From Haladaptatus halobius (GTDB taxonomy: Archaea > Halobacteriota > Halobacteria > Halobacteriales > Haladaptataceae): a stretch of DNA of 64,000 bases. Numbering within the stretch: position 1 is the first letter of the stretch; every line of letters starts with the position of its first letter. The notes under the pieces were generated by a model. It did not search any database and was not told the origin of the DNA. It saw only the letters and a list, made by a program, of their open reading frames with translations. The position numbers and the translations under genes were made by a program. Shown here one piece after another: positions 43,713 to 53,990 of the stretch. The stretch lies in NCBI RefSeq assembly GCF_020618475.1, contig NZ_CP085335.1:124001-188000 (forward strand), in the 5' to 3' direction.

Positions 43713-45647
43713 TCACTCGCTCCCGTCAGCGGGCAAATCGCCGGCGTCCACCTCGGCGCGGCGTCGAATCGCGCGTTCGATGAACTCCGGCGGGAGAGAC
43801 TCTATCTCGCCCGCCTGCACCCGCCAGAGGTTCGCGTAGAGGCCGTCGAGCGCCAAGAGTTCGTCGTGTGTTCCGCGTTCGACCACGCGGCCTTCGTCCA
43901 GAACGACGATCTCGTCCGCGTCCTTGATGGTCGAGAGGCGGTGGGCGATGGCGAACGTCGTCTTCTCGCGGACGAGATGGGCGAGGCTGCGCTGGATGAG
44001 CGCTTCGGTCTCCGTGTCGACATGACTCGTCGCCTCGTCCAGCACGAGGATGTCAGGATCTTTAAGTATCGTCCGCGCGATGGAGAGGCGCTGGCGTTGG
44101 CCGCCGGAGAGTTTCACCCCGCGCTCGCCGACCTTCGTCTCGTACCCCCCCGGCAGATTCGTGATGAACTCGTGGGCTTCGGCGGCCTTCGCCGCCTCCT
44201 CTATCTCCGCGTCGGTCGCGTCGAACGTGCCGTATTCGATGTTCTCTTTCACCGTCCCGTAGAAGAGGAACGGTTCCTGACTGACGTAGCCGATGGCGCG
44301 CCGAAGGCTCCGGAGGTTCACGTCGCGGATGTCTGTACCGTCGATGCGAATCGCACCCTCGTCCACGTCGTACATCCGGAGCAGGAGTTTGAGGACGGTG
44401 GATTTGCCCGCGCCGGTCGGGCCGACCAGCGCGAGGGTGTCGCCGCGCCCGACGCGCAGATCGACGTGCGAGACGACCGTCTCGTCCGCGTAGCCGAAAC
44501 TCACGTCGTCGTACTTCACGCGCGCGTCGGTGACGACCAAGTCGGGTGCCTCCGCGCTCGCTTCCAGCGACCCCTGCTCGTTCATCAGATCGAACACCCG
44601 CACGCTCGACGCCTTGGCCCGCTGATACATGTTGATGATCTGGCCGAATTGCGCCATCGGCCAGATGAACTGCTGACTGAGGACGATGAACGTGACGAAC
44701 TCGCCCGGGTCGAGCGTCCCGGTGAACGGTCCCGGCGCTCCCGCGAGCAGCCAGAATCCGCCGACGCCGAAAGTGATGGCGAACCCGATTCCGGTGAGAA
44801 CGCTCAGTCCGGGGAAGAACGTGATTCGCGTCCTGATGGCGTCCCAGTTGGCGTCGTAGTAGTTCCGGGAGGCGTCAGCGACGCGCTCGGACTCGTACTC
44901 CTCCGCCGTCTCCGTCTTGATGACGCGGACGCCCCCGAGGTTGTTCTCCAGTCGGGAGTTGAGCGCGCCGACACTCGCCCGCATCGCCGCGTACTTCGGC
45001 TGGATAGTTCGGACGAAGAGGTACGTGAACCCCGCGAGCAGCGGCACCGGCAGGAGCGCGACGAGCGCGAGCGAGGGGTTCAACGAGAACAGGAGCGCCC
45101 CGATGCCGAGCACCATCACGCCGATGCGGAGCGCCGAACTCAGGCCGTCGTTGAGGAACGTCTCCAGTTGGTTTACGTCGTTGTTGAGCACCGACATCAG
45201 TTCGCCGGTCTGCTTGCCGTCGAAGAAGTCCATGTCGAGCAACTGCATCGTGTCGTAGGTGTCGACCCGGAGCGTATGCTGGACGCCTTGGGCGAACCGA
45301 TTCCAGCCCCACCCGGAAAGCCACGAGAAGACCGCGCCGACGAGAAACGACGCCGCGATGACGCCGATGGAGAGCCAGAGCTGACCGGTCGCCATCTCGG
45401 GAACCCACGCCGTCGGGAGCAGGGGGAGCCGAAACGGTCGCCGATTCAGGAATATTGCGTCGATGGCGAGTCCGAGGACGAACGGCGGGAGCAGCCCCGA
45501 CAGGCGACCGAGCGTCGTCGCCACGATGCCGAGCGCAAACTCGACCGCGTGGCCGCGGCCGTACTCGGCGTAGAGCCGCCACATCGGGTTGTCCGTGGTC
45601 GGTTTTTGAACGTCAGTAAGTCGATTGAGTGCGCTGAATGGTATCAC
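43713..45647 (-). CDS. ABC exporter, fused permease and ATPase
   Basis: 644 residues. Six membrane helices in the first 340 residues (ABC type I exporter fold), then the ATPase: Walker A LVGPTGAGKSTVLKLLLRMY (about 414-433), Q-loop YVSQEPFLF, signature VKLSGGQRQRLSIARTIL, Walker B DILVLDEATSHVD and the His switch FAIAHRLST. It resembles MsbA/LmrA-like multidrug or lipid exporters and would act as a homodimer. The conserved pre-helix segment TTDNPMWRLYAEYGRG supports the long start at 45647, though an ATG at 45584 is possible. It is divergent from uvrA. Confidence 0.93.
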   Translation of the reverse strand: MIPFSALNRLTDVQKPTTDNPMWRLYAEYGRGHAVEFALGIVATTLGRLSGLLPPFVLGLAIDAIFLNRRPFRLPLLPTAWVPEMATGQLWLSIGVIAASFLVGAVFSWLSGWGWNRFAQGVQHTLRVDTYDTMQLLDMDFFDGKQTGELMSVLNNDVNQLETFLNDGLSSALRIGVMVLGIGALLFSLNPSLALVALLPVPLLAGFTYLFVRTIQPKYAAMRASVGALNSRLENNLGGVRVIKTETAEEYESERVADASRNYYDANWDAIRTRITFFPGLSVLTGIGFAITFGVGGFWLLAGAPGPFTGTLDPGEFVTFIVLSQQFIWPMAQFGQIINMYQRAKASSVRVFDLMNEQGSLEASAEAPDLVVTDARVKYDDVSFGYADETVVSHVDLRVGRGDTLALVGPTGAGKSTVLKLLLRMYDVDEGAIRIDGTDIRDVNLRSLRRAIGYVSQEPFLFYGTVKENIEYGTFDATDAEIEEAAKAAEAHEFITNLPGGYETKVGERGVKLSGGQRQRLSIARTILKDPDILVLDEATSHVDTETEALIQRSLAHLVREKTTFAIAHRLSTIKDADEIVVLDEGRVVERGTHDELLALDGLYANLWRVQAGEIESLPPEFIERAIRRRAEVDAGDLPADGSE

Positions 45648-45767
45648 CTAGTTCGAAGGTTCTAGGCCTTCAGTGGCTTTGTGTGTTTAGGTACTCCCTT
45701 TCACTTTCACTCCGCTTTCGCCCGCAACCGACAGGCATACCCTCGTTCGGTGGCTGGCTGTGAATAG

Positions 45768-48710
45768 ATGAGCAAGGACTACATCGAAGTGCGGGGGGCC
45801 GAGGAACACAACCTCAAAGACCTCGACGTTCGGATTCCGCGCGAGCAGTTCAACGTGGTAACCGGACTATCGGGGTCGGGGAAGTCCTCGCTCGCCTTCG
45901 AGACGGTGTACGCCGAGGGGCAGCGACGCTACATCGAGAGCCTCTCCGCCTACGCCCGGAACTTCCTCGGGCAGATGGACAAACCGCAGGTGGAGAACGT
46001 CGAGGGGCTGTCGCCCGCCATCTCCATCGACCAGAAGAACGCGGCGAACAACCCGCGCTCGACGGTCGGAACGGTGACCGAACTTCACGACTACCTGCGA
46101 CTGCTCTACGCCCGCGTCGGCAATCCTCACTGTCCGCAGTGCGGGCAGGAGGTCGGCGAGCAGAGCGCCCAGAACATGGTTCGTCGGGTGCTGGATTTGC
46201 CGGAGGGCACGCGAGCGAAGATCGCCGCGCCGGTCGTCCGCGACCAGAAGGGTGCGTTCGCCGACCTGTTCGACGACCTCGTCTCGGACGGCTACTCCCG
46301 CGTCGAGGTGGACGGTGAGGAGTTCGACCTCACACTCGACCGCCCGGAACTCGACAAGAACTACGACCACACCATCGACGTTATCGTCGACAGGGTGAAA
46401 GTGAGCGAGGAGGCTCGCTCGCGCATCACCGACAGCGTCGAAACCGCGCTGGAGGAGGCCGAGGGCATCATGAAACTCGTCGTTCCCGACCCGCCGGAGG
46501 ACGTGAACCTCGGCTCGGAAGCACGCTCGACGGGCGACCTCGCCGGGGAGGACGACGAGCGCCTCGTCGTGGAATTCTCCGAAGACCTCGCCTGCACGCA
46601 CTGCGGCATCGATTTCCGCGAGATAGAGACGCGGAGTTTCTCGTTCAACAGCCCGCACGGTGCGTGCCCGGAATGTGAGGGTATCGGCGAGACGAAGGAA
46701 GTGGACGAACAGCTCGTCATCCAGGACCCCTCGAAACCGCTGAAGAATGTCTTCGAGCCGTGGAGCTACCAGCGCACGTACTACCGGCGACAGCTCGATT
46801 CGGTCGCGCGACATTTCGGCGTCGACCTGAACACGCCGTTCGAAGACCTCGACTCGGACGTTCGGGAGGCGTTCCTCCACGGAACCGACGAGGACGTGCT
46901 GTTCAAGTGGAACACGAAGAACGGTATCCGGCGGAAAGAACAGCCGTTCGAGGGCGTCATCCCGAACCTCGAACGCCGGTACGTCGAAACCGATAGCGAC
47001 CGAGCGCGGGGTCACATCGAGGATTACATGGCCGTGACGGAGTGCCCGGCGTGTGATGGCACTCGACTGCGACCGCAGAGTCGGTCCGTGTACGTCGACG
47101 GCACCTCCATCTCGGAAGTCAACGGAATGTCCATCGGCGACGCCCTGGAGCACTTCGAGAACCTCGAGGCGAACCTCACGGAGCGCGAGAACCGCATCGC
47201 GGAGGAGATTCTGAAGGAGATTCGCGCTCGACTCGGCTTCATGGAGGAAGTCGGTCTCCAGTACCTCACACTCGACCGCGAAGCGTCGACGCTTTCGGGC
47301 GGCGAGAGCCAGCGGATTCGGCTGGCGACGCAGATCGGGTCGGGGCTGGTCGGCGTGCTCTACGTGCTGGACGAACCCTCCATCGGGCTTCACCAGCGCG
47401 ACAACGACCGCCTGCTGAACACGCTCTGCGAACTGCGCGACCTGGGTAACACCCTCATCGTCGTCGAACACGACGAAGAGACGATGCGCCGGGCGGACAA
47501 CGTCATCGACATGGGTCCCGGCCCCGGCAAGCGCGGCGGCGAGGTCGTCGTACAGGGCGACGTGGAGGATGTGATGGCCCACGAAGGAAGCCTCACGGGC
47601 GATTACCTCGCCGGGCGAAAGGAGATTCCTGTGCCGGACTCCCGCCGGGAGAGCGACACCTACCTCACGGTTCGCGGGGCGCGCCAGCACAACCTGAAGG
47701 AGTTGAACGTGGATATCCCGGTCGGGAAGTTCACCGCCATCACTGGCGTTTCCGGATCTGGCAAGTCCACGCTGATGCACGACATCCTCTACAAGGGACT
47801 CGCCCGCGAGATGAACAACAACACCTCGGTCGACCCCGGCGACCACGACGCCATCGAGGGGATGGACAAGATCGAGAAGGTGCGACTCATCGACCAATCG
47901 CCCATCGGTCGAACACCGCGATCCAACCCTGCGACCTACACCGGCGTCTTCGACTACGTCCGCGAACTGTTCGCCGAGACGAAACTCGCCAAACGCCGCG
48001 GCTACGAGAAGGGCCGCTTCTCGTTCAACGTGAAAGGCGGGCGCTGCGAGGAGTGTGGCGGACAGGGAACCGTGAAGATCGAGATGAACTTCCTTTCGGA
48101 CGTGTACGTTCCCTGCGAGGAGTGCGAGGGCGCACGTTACAACGACGAGACGCTCGACGTGACCTATCGGGAGAAGACGATTTCCGACGTGCTCGACATG
48201 TCAATCGAGGAGGCACACGACTTCTTCGAGCACGACACGCGCATCCGTCGTCGCCTGAAGCTCCTGAAGGACGTGGGGCTCGACTACATGAAACTCGGCC
48301 AGCCGTCCACGACCCTCTCCGGCGGCGAGGCCCAGCGCATCAAACTCGCCGAGGAACTCGGCAAGAAGGACACGGGCGACACGCTCTACCTGCTGGACGA
48401 ACCGACGACCGGTCTCCACCACGAGGACGAGCGCAAACTCATCTCAGTGCTCCAGCGACTGGCGGACAAGGGGAACTCCGTCGTCGTCATCGAACACGAA
48501 CTCGACCTCGTGAAGAACGCCGACCACGTCATCGACCTCGGGCCGGAGGGCGGCGAGAAGGGCGGCGACATCGTCGCCACCGGAACGCCCGAGGAAGTCG
48601 CCCGAGTCGAGGAGTCCTACACCGGGCGCTACCTCCGCGACAAACTTCCCGCCATCGACCTCGACGGACCCCGTGCCGACAGATCCGCACCCGCCGCGAT
48701 GGACGACTGA
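45768..48710 (+). CDS. uvrA: Excinuclease ABC subunit A
   Basis: 980 residues. Two ABC-type ATPase units: Walker [23 protein letters not shown] and [17 protein letters not shown]; signatures [16 protein letters not shown] and [16 protein letters not shown]; and zinc fingers [19 protein letters not shown] with [20 protein letters not shown] and [14 protein letters not shown] with CEECEGARY. UvrA finds bulky DNA damage and loads UvrB in nucleotide-excision repair; haloarchaea took the bacterial uvrABC system. uvrB and uvrC are not in the window. Length and motifs are complete. Confidence 0.97.
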   Translation: MSKDYIEVRGAEEHNLKDLDVRIPREQFNVVTGLSGSGKSSLAFETVYAEGQRRYIESLSAYARNFLGQMDKPQVENVEGLSPAISIDQKNAANNPRSTVGTVTELHDYLRLLYARVGNPHCPQCGQEVGEQSAQNMVRRVLDLPEGTRAKIAAPVVRDQKGAFADLFDDLVSDGYSRVEVDGEEFDLTLDRPELDKNYDHTIDVIVDRVKVSEEARSRITDSVETALEEAEGIMKLVVPDPPEDVNLGSEARSTGDLAGEDDERLVVEFSEDLACTHCGIDFREIETRSFSFNSPHGACPECEGIGETKEVDEQLVIQDPSKPLKNVFEPWSYQRTYYRRQLDSVARHFGVDLNTPFEDLDSDVREAFLHGTDEDVLFKWNTKNGIRRKEQPFEGVIPNLERRYVETDSDRARGHIEDYMAVTECPACDGTRLRPQSRSVYVDGTSISEVNGMSIGDALEHFENLEANLTERENRIAEEILKEIRARLGFMEEVGLQYLTLDREASTLSGGESQRIRLATQIGSGLVGVLYVLDEPSIGLHQRDNDRLLNTLCELRDLGNTLIVVEHDEETMRRADNVIDMGPGPGKRGGEVVVQGDVEDVMAHEGSLTGDYLAGRKEIPVPDSRRESDTYLTVRGARQHNLKELNVDIPVGKFTAITGVSGSGKSTLMHDILYKGLAREMNNNTSVDPGDHDAIEGMDKIEKVRLIDQSPIGRTPRSNPATYTGVFDYVRELFAETKLAKRRGYEKGRFSFNVKGGRCEECGGQGTVKIEMNFLSDVYVPCEECEGARYNDETLDVTYREKTISDVLDMSIEEAHDFFEHDTRIRRRLKLLKDVGLDYMKLGQPSTTLSGGEAQRIKLAEELGKKDTGDTLYLLDEPTTGLHHEDERKLISVLQRLADKGNSVVVIEHELDLVKNADHVIDLGPEGGEKGGDIVATGTPEEVARVEESYTGRYLRDKLPAIDLDGPRADRSAPAAMDD

Positions 48711-48791
48711 ACGGCGTTCTACTCTTTCGAGGAATGGCAGGCTTACCCCGGAGAATCGCACGCTTAAATCCGAATATACTAATTAATTTGA

Positions 48792-48842
48792 AAATTACCG
48801 CCAGCTAAGCACTGGATAACAAAGTGTCGTCCGCGGTAATTT
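48792..48842. repeat. Long inverted repeat upstream of the membrane DUF7344 gene
   Basis: AAATTACCGC and its exact complement GCGGTAATTT lie 31 nt apart in an AT-rich 198-nt gap after uvrA. The right arm ends 67 nt before the ATG at 48909. The geometry (two 10-bp half-sites about four helical turns apart) fits paired binding sites for a dimeric regulator or a stem-loop after uvrA. No binding data exist here. Confidence 0.5.
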
Positions 48843-48908
48843 CGCACTCGTGTTACATTCGGGTGGCGATGGCATAGGCACAACAACGGATTGCGGGTCA
48901 CAGGTGGC

Positions 48909-49454
48909 ATGAGTTCGACTGATGGAACCCCCCAAGAACTGTCGGAAGATTTAATCTTCGACGTTCTTAAAAATCGACGGCGACGATACACGCTCCACTA
49001 CCTCAAACAGCAGGGCCGCCCGGTCGAGCTAAGCGAGCTCGCCGAGCAGGTTGCGGCGTGGGAGCACGACACCACCGTCGAGGGTCTCTCCGCGAACGAA
49101 CGGAAGTCAGTGTACACGTCTCTGTACCAGACGCATCTACCGAAACTCGCGGACGCGGGTATCGTGGATTACAACCAGAACAGGGGCGTCGTCGAGCTTT
49201 CGGGGAACGCGGCACAGCTGGAGGGGTACCTGCGCCCGCAGGACGAGTTCCCGTGGATTCGATACTACCTTGGTCTCGCCATCGTGAGTGCGATACTCGT
49301 CCTCGCGGACTTCCTCGGTATTCCGCCGTTTACCACGATACCGGACGAGATATGGGGTGTGCTCATCGTCGCCGCGTTCGCGCTCTCCGCGCTCGTCCAC
49401 TATCTCCGGCGTCGACAACTCGGAATGGGGGAACGACCGCCGTCGGCGCGGTAG
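48909..49454 (+). CDS. DUF7344 winged-helix regulator with two C-terminal membrane helices
   Basis: 181 residues. The N-terminal DUF7344 winged helix shows LIFDVLKNRRRRYTLHYLKQQ, KSVYTSLYQTHLPKLADAGIVDYNQ and VVELSGNAAQLEGYL. Two membrane helices follow (YYLGLAIVSAILVLADFLG; IWGVLIVAAFALSALVHYL), leaving a short Arg tail. The DNA-binding domain would thus sit at the inner face of the membrane. The ATG at 48909 is chosen as the closest to the conserved domain; an upstream ATG adds six residues. The frame is monocistronic, and a long inverted repeat lies upstream. Confidence 0.85.
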   Translation: MSSTDGTPQELSEDLIFDVLKNRRRRYTLHYLKQQGRPVELSELAEQVAAWEHDTTVEGLSANERKSVYTSLYQTHLPKLADAGIVDYNQNRGVVELSGNAAQLEGYLRPQDEFPWIRYYLGLAIVSAILVLADFLGIPPFTTIPDEIWGVLIVAAFALSALVHYLRRRQLGMGERPPSAR

Positions 49455-49530
49455 GGGAACCGCCGCGAAGCCGCGGTTTCCTTGAGACGAGAAAGAAGGT
49501 ATTTGACCCACGGACAAGTAAGCGACCACA

Positions 49531-50616
49531 ATGTACGATTTCGTGGTTGTCGGCGCAGGTCCCGCCGGGTCACGGTTCGCACGGCAGGCCGCAGACGCGG
49601 GATACGACGCACTCGTCCTCGAACGGGGACGAGTGGGGACGCCGCTCGCCTGCTCCGGCCACGTAAGCACCGACATCTGGGCGTTCACTCCCGACGGTGC
49701 GCGCGACCACCTCCTCCAGAACGAAATCTACGGCGCGCGCTTCCACGTCGGCGGCCCCGACTCGCCTGAACATCCCTTCTACAAGGATACGGTCGTCTCG
49801 AACGTCATCGACCGCGTCGGTCTCGACCGCACGCTCGCACGCGCCGCCCGCGATGCGGGCGCGGACGTGCGCGAAGACCACACCGTGACGGACGTCGTCG
49901 AACACGGCGAGTACGTGGCCGTGACGGCGAGCACTCCCGACGGAACCGAGACGTTTCGCGGGAAGATGGTCGTCGGCTGCGACGGCCCCGTCTCTCGCGT
50001 CCGGCGGGAACTCGGCTTGCCGGAACCGGGCGAGAAGCTACAGGGCGTCCTCGGGTTCGCGCTCGACGCCCACAGCGGAAACTTCGTGGACGTGCATCTC
50101 ACCGCCCCGAAGTTCTTCGCGTGGCGCATCCCGCGCGGCGAGGCGGGCGTCGAGTACGGACTGGCCGCGCCGCCGGGGAAGAGCGCCCGCGACCTGTTCG
50201 ACCGCTTCACCGCCGAGTACGACGTGGAGACGGACCACTTCTGCGCGGGGATGATACCTATCGGCCCGCCGCCGCGAGTGACGGCCCACCGGGGATTCCT
50301 CATCGGCGATGCCGCCGCCCAGACGAAACCCTTCACCGGAGGCGGCATCCTCTACGGCATGACCGCGGCGGATCACGCGGTTCGAACCGTCGACCCCGAC
50401 GACCCCGGCACGCTGGCCGACTACGAGCGAGCGTGGCGAACTGACTTGAAAAACGAGATTCGACTGGGCCACTGGGTGCGCCGCGCCTACTCCCTGCCGG
50501 AGTCGGTGCAGAGCGTGGGACTCAGGGCTATGTCGGGCGAGATCGGCGTCCACATGGACAGACCCTCCTCGTTCTTCTCGACGGAACACCTGCGGAAACT
50601 GCTCAGACGGGCGTAA
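49531..50616 (+). CDS. Geranylgeranyl reductase family flavoprotein
   Basis: 361 residues. FAD-binding N-terminus YDFVVVGAGPAGSRFARQAADAGYDALVLERG; then CSGHVSTDIWAF (conserved active-site Cys region), VVGCDGPVSRVRRELGLPEPGEK, and the C-terminal FAD motif FLIGDAAAQTKPFTGGGILYGMTAAD. These enzymes saturate isoprenoid chains; archaeal members reduce membrane-lipid geranylgeranyl groups (DGGGPL reductase) or menaquinone side chains. Which one this copy does cannot be told. It is monocistronic after the DUF7344 gene. Confidence 0.9.
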   Translation: MYDFVVVGAGPAGSRFARQAADAGYDALVLERGRVGTPLACSGHVSTDIWAFTPDGARDHLLQNEIYGARFHVGGPDSPEHPFYKDTVVSNVIDRVGLDRTLARAARDAGADVREDHTVTDVVEHGEYVAVTASTPDGTETFRGKMVVGCDGPVSRVRRELGLPEPGEKLQGVLGFALDAHSGNFVDVHLTAPKFFAWRIPRGEAGVEYGLAAPPGKSARDLFDRFTAEYDVETDHFCAGMIPIGPPPRVTAHRGFLIGDAAAQTKPFTGGGILYGMTAADHAVRTVDPDDPGTLADYERAWRTDLKNEIRLGHWVRRAYSLPESVQSVGLRAMSGEIGVHMDRPSSFFSTEHLRKLLRRA

Positions 50617-50654
50617 GGGGTTCTCCCTCTCACTCTGCTGGCAGTAGACGAACG

Positions 50655-51126
50655 TTATTGACCCCACCGAGACAGTAACGCGACTCCGACGAAGGCGGCG
50701 GAGACGCCGACTCCTCCTATTGCCGAGAAAATGGCGTCGTACTCGCGCTCGCACATCCGGGGTTCGCCTTCGAGGACGTAGTACTGCCCGCGATACTCCA
50801 CGAGAAGCGGAAGTCGCAGGTCGTCTGGACACTCGTCGCGGAGGAATCAGGACTTCGTCACCGCCGCTGATAGGGTGCTCGACGGCCGCCTTTCGGAACA
50901 CCTCCCGTGCTTTGAGCGAGAGTTCCGAGTAGTTCGTTCGCGGGTACGTGATTGCAAACGGGCCGTCCGTCCGGTCGACGAGGATTTCGGTTCTGTCCGT
51001 ACAGGGTGGCTCCAAGGGGTCTCCGAGGCCGAGACCGACCGTCCCGGCGAGCACGCCGAAGCTCAGCAACGTGATTACGAACCAGACGTGTCCACTCTCT
51101 ATAGTGATACCGAAACGACATAACAA
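50655..51126 (-). pseudogene. Small membrane protein interrupted by a frameshift
   Basis: The frame from 51126 gives an N-terminal membrane helix (HVWFVITLLSFGVLAGTVGLGLG) and an extracellular-looking region ending ISGGDEVL. Near 50847 the coherent sequence moves to another frame: FLRDECPDDLRLPLLVEYRG, QYYVLEGEPRMCEREYDAI, then a second helix (GGVGVSAAFVGVALLSRWGQ) and TAA at 50655-50657. Total length is 472 nt (3n+1), consistent with one inserted base in CTGATTCC. Without repair, translation runs into unrelated Arg-rich sequence. I do not recognise the family. It could be a true frameshift or a sequence error. Confidence 0.65.
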
Positions 51127-51254
51127 ATAGTTTCACCCGACGTACCGCTAATACCGCGCGTTCGCGTGCTTCTCATCGTTTCCGCTGTTCAAGACGATCG
51201 AAGTCGCGTACCCGCTCATAGGAAAGGAACGAAAGAAACGGGGATGAACTCGTC

Positions 51255-52763
51255 TTACAGGTCGTACAGTGCACCGTACTTCTCGTTGACGTACTCCACG
51301 AAGTAGTCGGCGGTGAACTCCTCGCCGGTGGCCTGCTCGATGAGCTCGTCGGTGGTGTACAGACAGCCGTACCGGTGGACATTGGCGGTGAGCCAGTTGT
51401 GGAAGTCGTCGAACTCGCCCTCTCGAATCTGCTCTTCGAGGTCTGGGATGTCCTCCTCGGCGCTGTCGTACAGTTGCGCCGCGAGGACGCTGCCGAGCGA
51501 GTAGGTCGGGAAGTAGCCGAAGCTGCCGTGGCTCCAGTGGATGTCCTGTAGACAGCCCTCCGCGTCGGTGTCGGGGCGGATGCCGAGGTACTCCTCGTAC
51601 TTGTCGTTCCAGAGTTCCGCCACGTCCTCAACCTCGATTTCGCCGCGGATGAGCGCCTTTTCGATCTCGAATCGCACCACAATGTGCATGTGGTACGTGA
51701 GTTCGTCCGCCTCGACGCGAATCAGATTGTCCTCGTACACGCGGTTTGCGGCCTCGTACACGTCCTCGACGGAGGCGCCTTCCGCGTCCGGGAAACGCTC
51801 CTTGACGGCGGGGAGGAATCGCTCCCAGAAGGCGCGAGATCGACCGACGTGGTTCTCCCAGATGCGGGACTGGGACTCGTGGGCCGTCAGGTCCCGCGAC
51901 TGGCCGAGCGGCGTCCCGTAGTGTTCGTCCGGCAGTCCCTGCGTGTAGGTCGCGTGGCCGAACTCGTGGATGGTGCTCATCAGCGCGCCGAGGGGGTCTT
52001 CCTCGTCGAAGCGCGTCGTCACCCGAGCGTCGAACGTCGTCCCGCTGGAGAACGGGTGGGGCGCAGTGTCGAGTCGGCCGCGATTCCAGTCGTAGCCTAA
52101 CGTGTCGAGCACGTCGCGCGAGAGTTCTTCCTGCGTCTCCGTGTCGTAGGTGCCCTCGAACGGCGTTGCGAGTTCCACGTCGCTTTCGCGCACCGATTCG
52201 ATGAGGGGAACGAGTTCGTCGCGGAGGCGGGCGAGCGTCTCCTCCGCGGTCTCGATGCCGAGGTAGGGTTCGTAATCTGCGAACAACACCTCGTAGGGGT
52301 CGCTGTCGGGGTCGATATGCTCGGCGTACTCTCGTTTCTGCTCGACCAACTTCTCCAGTGTCGGCGCGAAGATGGAGAAGTCGTCCTCCGCTTTCGCTTC
52401 CTTCCACTTCGGCAGCGCCTCGGACGTGGTTCGGGATATCTCCTCGACCAGTTCGCCGGGGACGCGGGTCGCTCGCTCGTAGTCGCGGCGTACTTCCCGC
52501 ACCACGGCGGCCTGTTCGTCGTCCAACTCCCGCGATTCGAGGTCGTCCAAGTAGTCGCCCATCTCGTCGTCGGTCAGCAGGTCGTGGGCGATCGCCGACA
52601 GGGCGGAACGCTGCTGCGACCGGGCGGGCGTGCCGCCTTCGGGCATCATGACCTCCTGATCCCAGCCGAGGATTCCCGCTGCGTTCTGCACGTTCGAGAT
52701 CCGTTTCACTTTCTGGAGAAACTCCTCGTACGTGGCGTTCTCTGTGGCGGCTTCGGTTGCCAT
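51255..52763 (-). CDS. Metallocarboxypeptidase, M32 family
   Basis: 502 residues from ATG 52763 (MATEAATENATYEEFL); an ATG 30 nt upstream is less likely. The M32 fold is all helical; key motifs are ILGWDQEVMMPEGG, DPLGALMSTIHEFGHATYTQGLPDEHYGTPL (HEFGH zinc motif, about 250), HESQSRIWENHVGRS (HESQS, third ligand and substrate site) and IRVEADELTYHMHI. It removes C-terminal residues from peptides (not Pro) using a divalent metal. It is cytoplasmic. An M20 peptidase lies 54 nt upstream on the same strand, suggesting a peptide-turnover unit. Confidence 0.94.
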   Translation of the reverse strand: MATEAATENATYEEFLQKVKRISNVQNAAGILGWDQEVMMPEGGTPARSQQRSALSAIAHDLLTDDEMGDYLDDLESRELDDEQAAVVREVRRDYERATRVPGELVEEISRTTSEALPKWKEAKAEDDFSIFAPTLEKLVEQKREYAEHIDPDSDPYEVLFADYEPYLGIETAEETLARLRDELVPLIESVRESDVELATPFEGTYDTETQEELSRDVLDTLGYDWNRGRLDTAPHPFSSGTTFDARVTTRFDEEDPLGALMSTIHEFGHATYTQGLPDEHYGTPLGQSRDLTAHESQSRIWENHVGRSRAFWERFLPAVKERFPDAEGASVEDVYEAANRVYEDNLIRVEADELTYHMHIVVRFEIEKALIRGEIEVEDVAELWNDKYEEYLGIRPDTDAEGCLQDIHWSHGSFGYFPTYSLGSVLAAQLYDSAEEDIPDLEEQIREGEFDDFHNWLTANVHRYGCLYTTDELIEQATGEEFTADYFVEYVNEKYGALYDL

Positions 52764-52817
52764 CGTTCGGTGTTTGCTGTCACCGATTATCAATGAATGG
52801 GTTTCGGAACGAAACGG

Positions 52818-53927
52818 TCAGAGTCGCTCCGCCGCGTTGCGGTAGATTCGGTAACAGCGGTGTAACACGTCGACGCTGACGCTCTCGTCTTTCGTGTGCG
52901 CTTCGCCGGGTTCCGACGCGCCGCAGACGACGCAGGTCGTCCCGGCCTGCGAGAGCCACCCGGCGTCGGTCGCGTGCGGTTTCGTGACGTGCTCCGGGTC
53001 GCCGTCCTGCGCGTCGCGGGCCGCGGAGAGCACCGTCTCGGCGAATTCGGCGTCGTCGCACTCCATCGGTGGTAAGTTCTGTTCGACCGTCCACTCGACG
53101 CCCTCGACCTCCTCGACGGTCACGAGGTCGGCGTGTTCGTCGGGGACGGTTCGCTCGTCGACGGTTATCTCGCACGTGTCCGGAATGACGTTCCACGCGC
53201 TGCCGCCGTCGATTTCGGTGACTACGACGCTGCCGGAGATGTCGTTGCCGAGCACGGACACCGTCGGAACCTCGCAGTCGCGCACGATGTCGACCGCGTC
53301 GCAGGCCCGGTAGATGGCGTTCTTCCCCGCGTCCGGTTCGCTGGCGTGCGCCGCCGTTCCGCTGGCCGTGAGGGTGCTCGCGCGTCTCCCTCGGTGTGCG
53401 ACCACCACGTCGGTGACGCCCCGTTTCGAGTAGTTCGTGGAACCTTCGGCGACGATGGCGTAGTTCGGGGAGAAGCCGTGACCGATGGCGTGGCGCGCTC
53501 CGTTTCCGCCGAGTTCCTCGCCGACGAAGCTGGCGAAAACCAGTTTGCAGGAGGGGTCTGCGTCGCGGAAGGCGAGCATCGACGCGACCACCGAACCTTT
53601 CATGTCCGCGGTTCCTCTGCCGTAGAGTCGTCCGTCGCGGCCTTCGACGACGTACTCGCCGTCTTCGACCTGCGACGCGGCCGGCGGCACGACGTCGTGG
53701 TGGCCGACCAACGCTAACGATGTATTCGACTCCTGCCGGGCGGCGGCGTCGTCGGACTCCGACTCGGTGCCTATCCTGCGAGCGACGACGTTCCCGACGC
53801 CGTCACGAGTTACGTCGGCGTCCGTCTCGGCGCGAAGCCACTCTTCGATGTAATCGCCCGCCGCCATCTCGCCCTCGTGACTCGGAATCGACACGAGGTC
53901 GTGGGTCAACTCGACCAGTTCGTCCAT
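52818..53927 (-). CDS. M20 family peptidase/deacylase (ArgE/DapE type)
   Basis: 369 residues. Metal-binding motifs: LALVGHHDVVPP (His), GRGTADMKGSVVASML (bridging Asp), EELGGNGARHAIGHGF (catalytic Glu pair) and CGASEPGEAHTKDESVSV (C-terminal His). The dimerisation domain (VVAHRGRRASTLTASGTAAHASEPDAGKNA) is intact. It hydrolyses N-acyl amino acids, dipeptides or succinyl-diaminopimelate; the substrate cannot be fixed. It is upstream of the M32 carboxypeptidase on the same strand. Confidence 0.92.
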   Translation of the reverse strand: MDELVELTHDLVSIPSHEGEMAAGDYIEEWLRAETDADVTRDGVGNVVARRIGTESESDDAAARQESNTSLALVGHHDVVPPAASQVEDGEYVVEGRDGRLYGRGTADMKGSVVASMLAFRDADPSCKLVFASFVGEELGGNGARHAIGHGFSPNYAIVAEGSTNYSKRGVTDVVVAHRGRRASTLTASGTAAHASEPDAGKNAIYRACDAVDIVRDCEVPTVSVLGNDISGSVVVTEIDGGSAWNVIPDTCEITVDERTVPDEHADLVTVEEVEGVEWTVEQNLPPMECDDAEFAETVLSAARDAQDGDPEHVTKPHATDAGWLSQAGTTCVVCGASEPGEAHTKDESVSVDVLHRCYRIYRNAAERL

Positions 53928-53990
53928 GCAGCATCTCAGTTCCTCTAGCGGCTTAGTTCCGCCGTCCTTAGCGACGATTCGACGCCGTCC

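Noticed and set aside
45867-47897. Long minus-strand frame opposite uvrA
   Set aside because: Same artefact; the plus strand carries all UvrA motifs.
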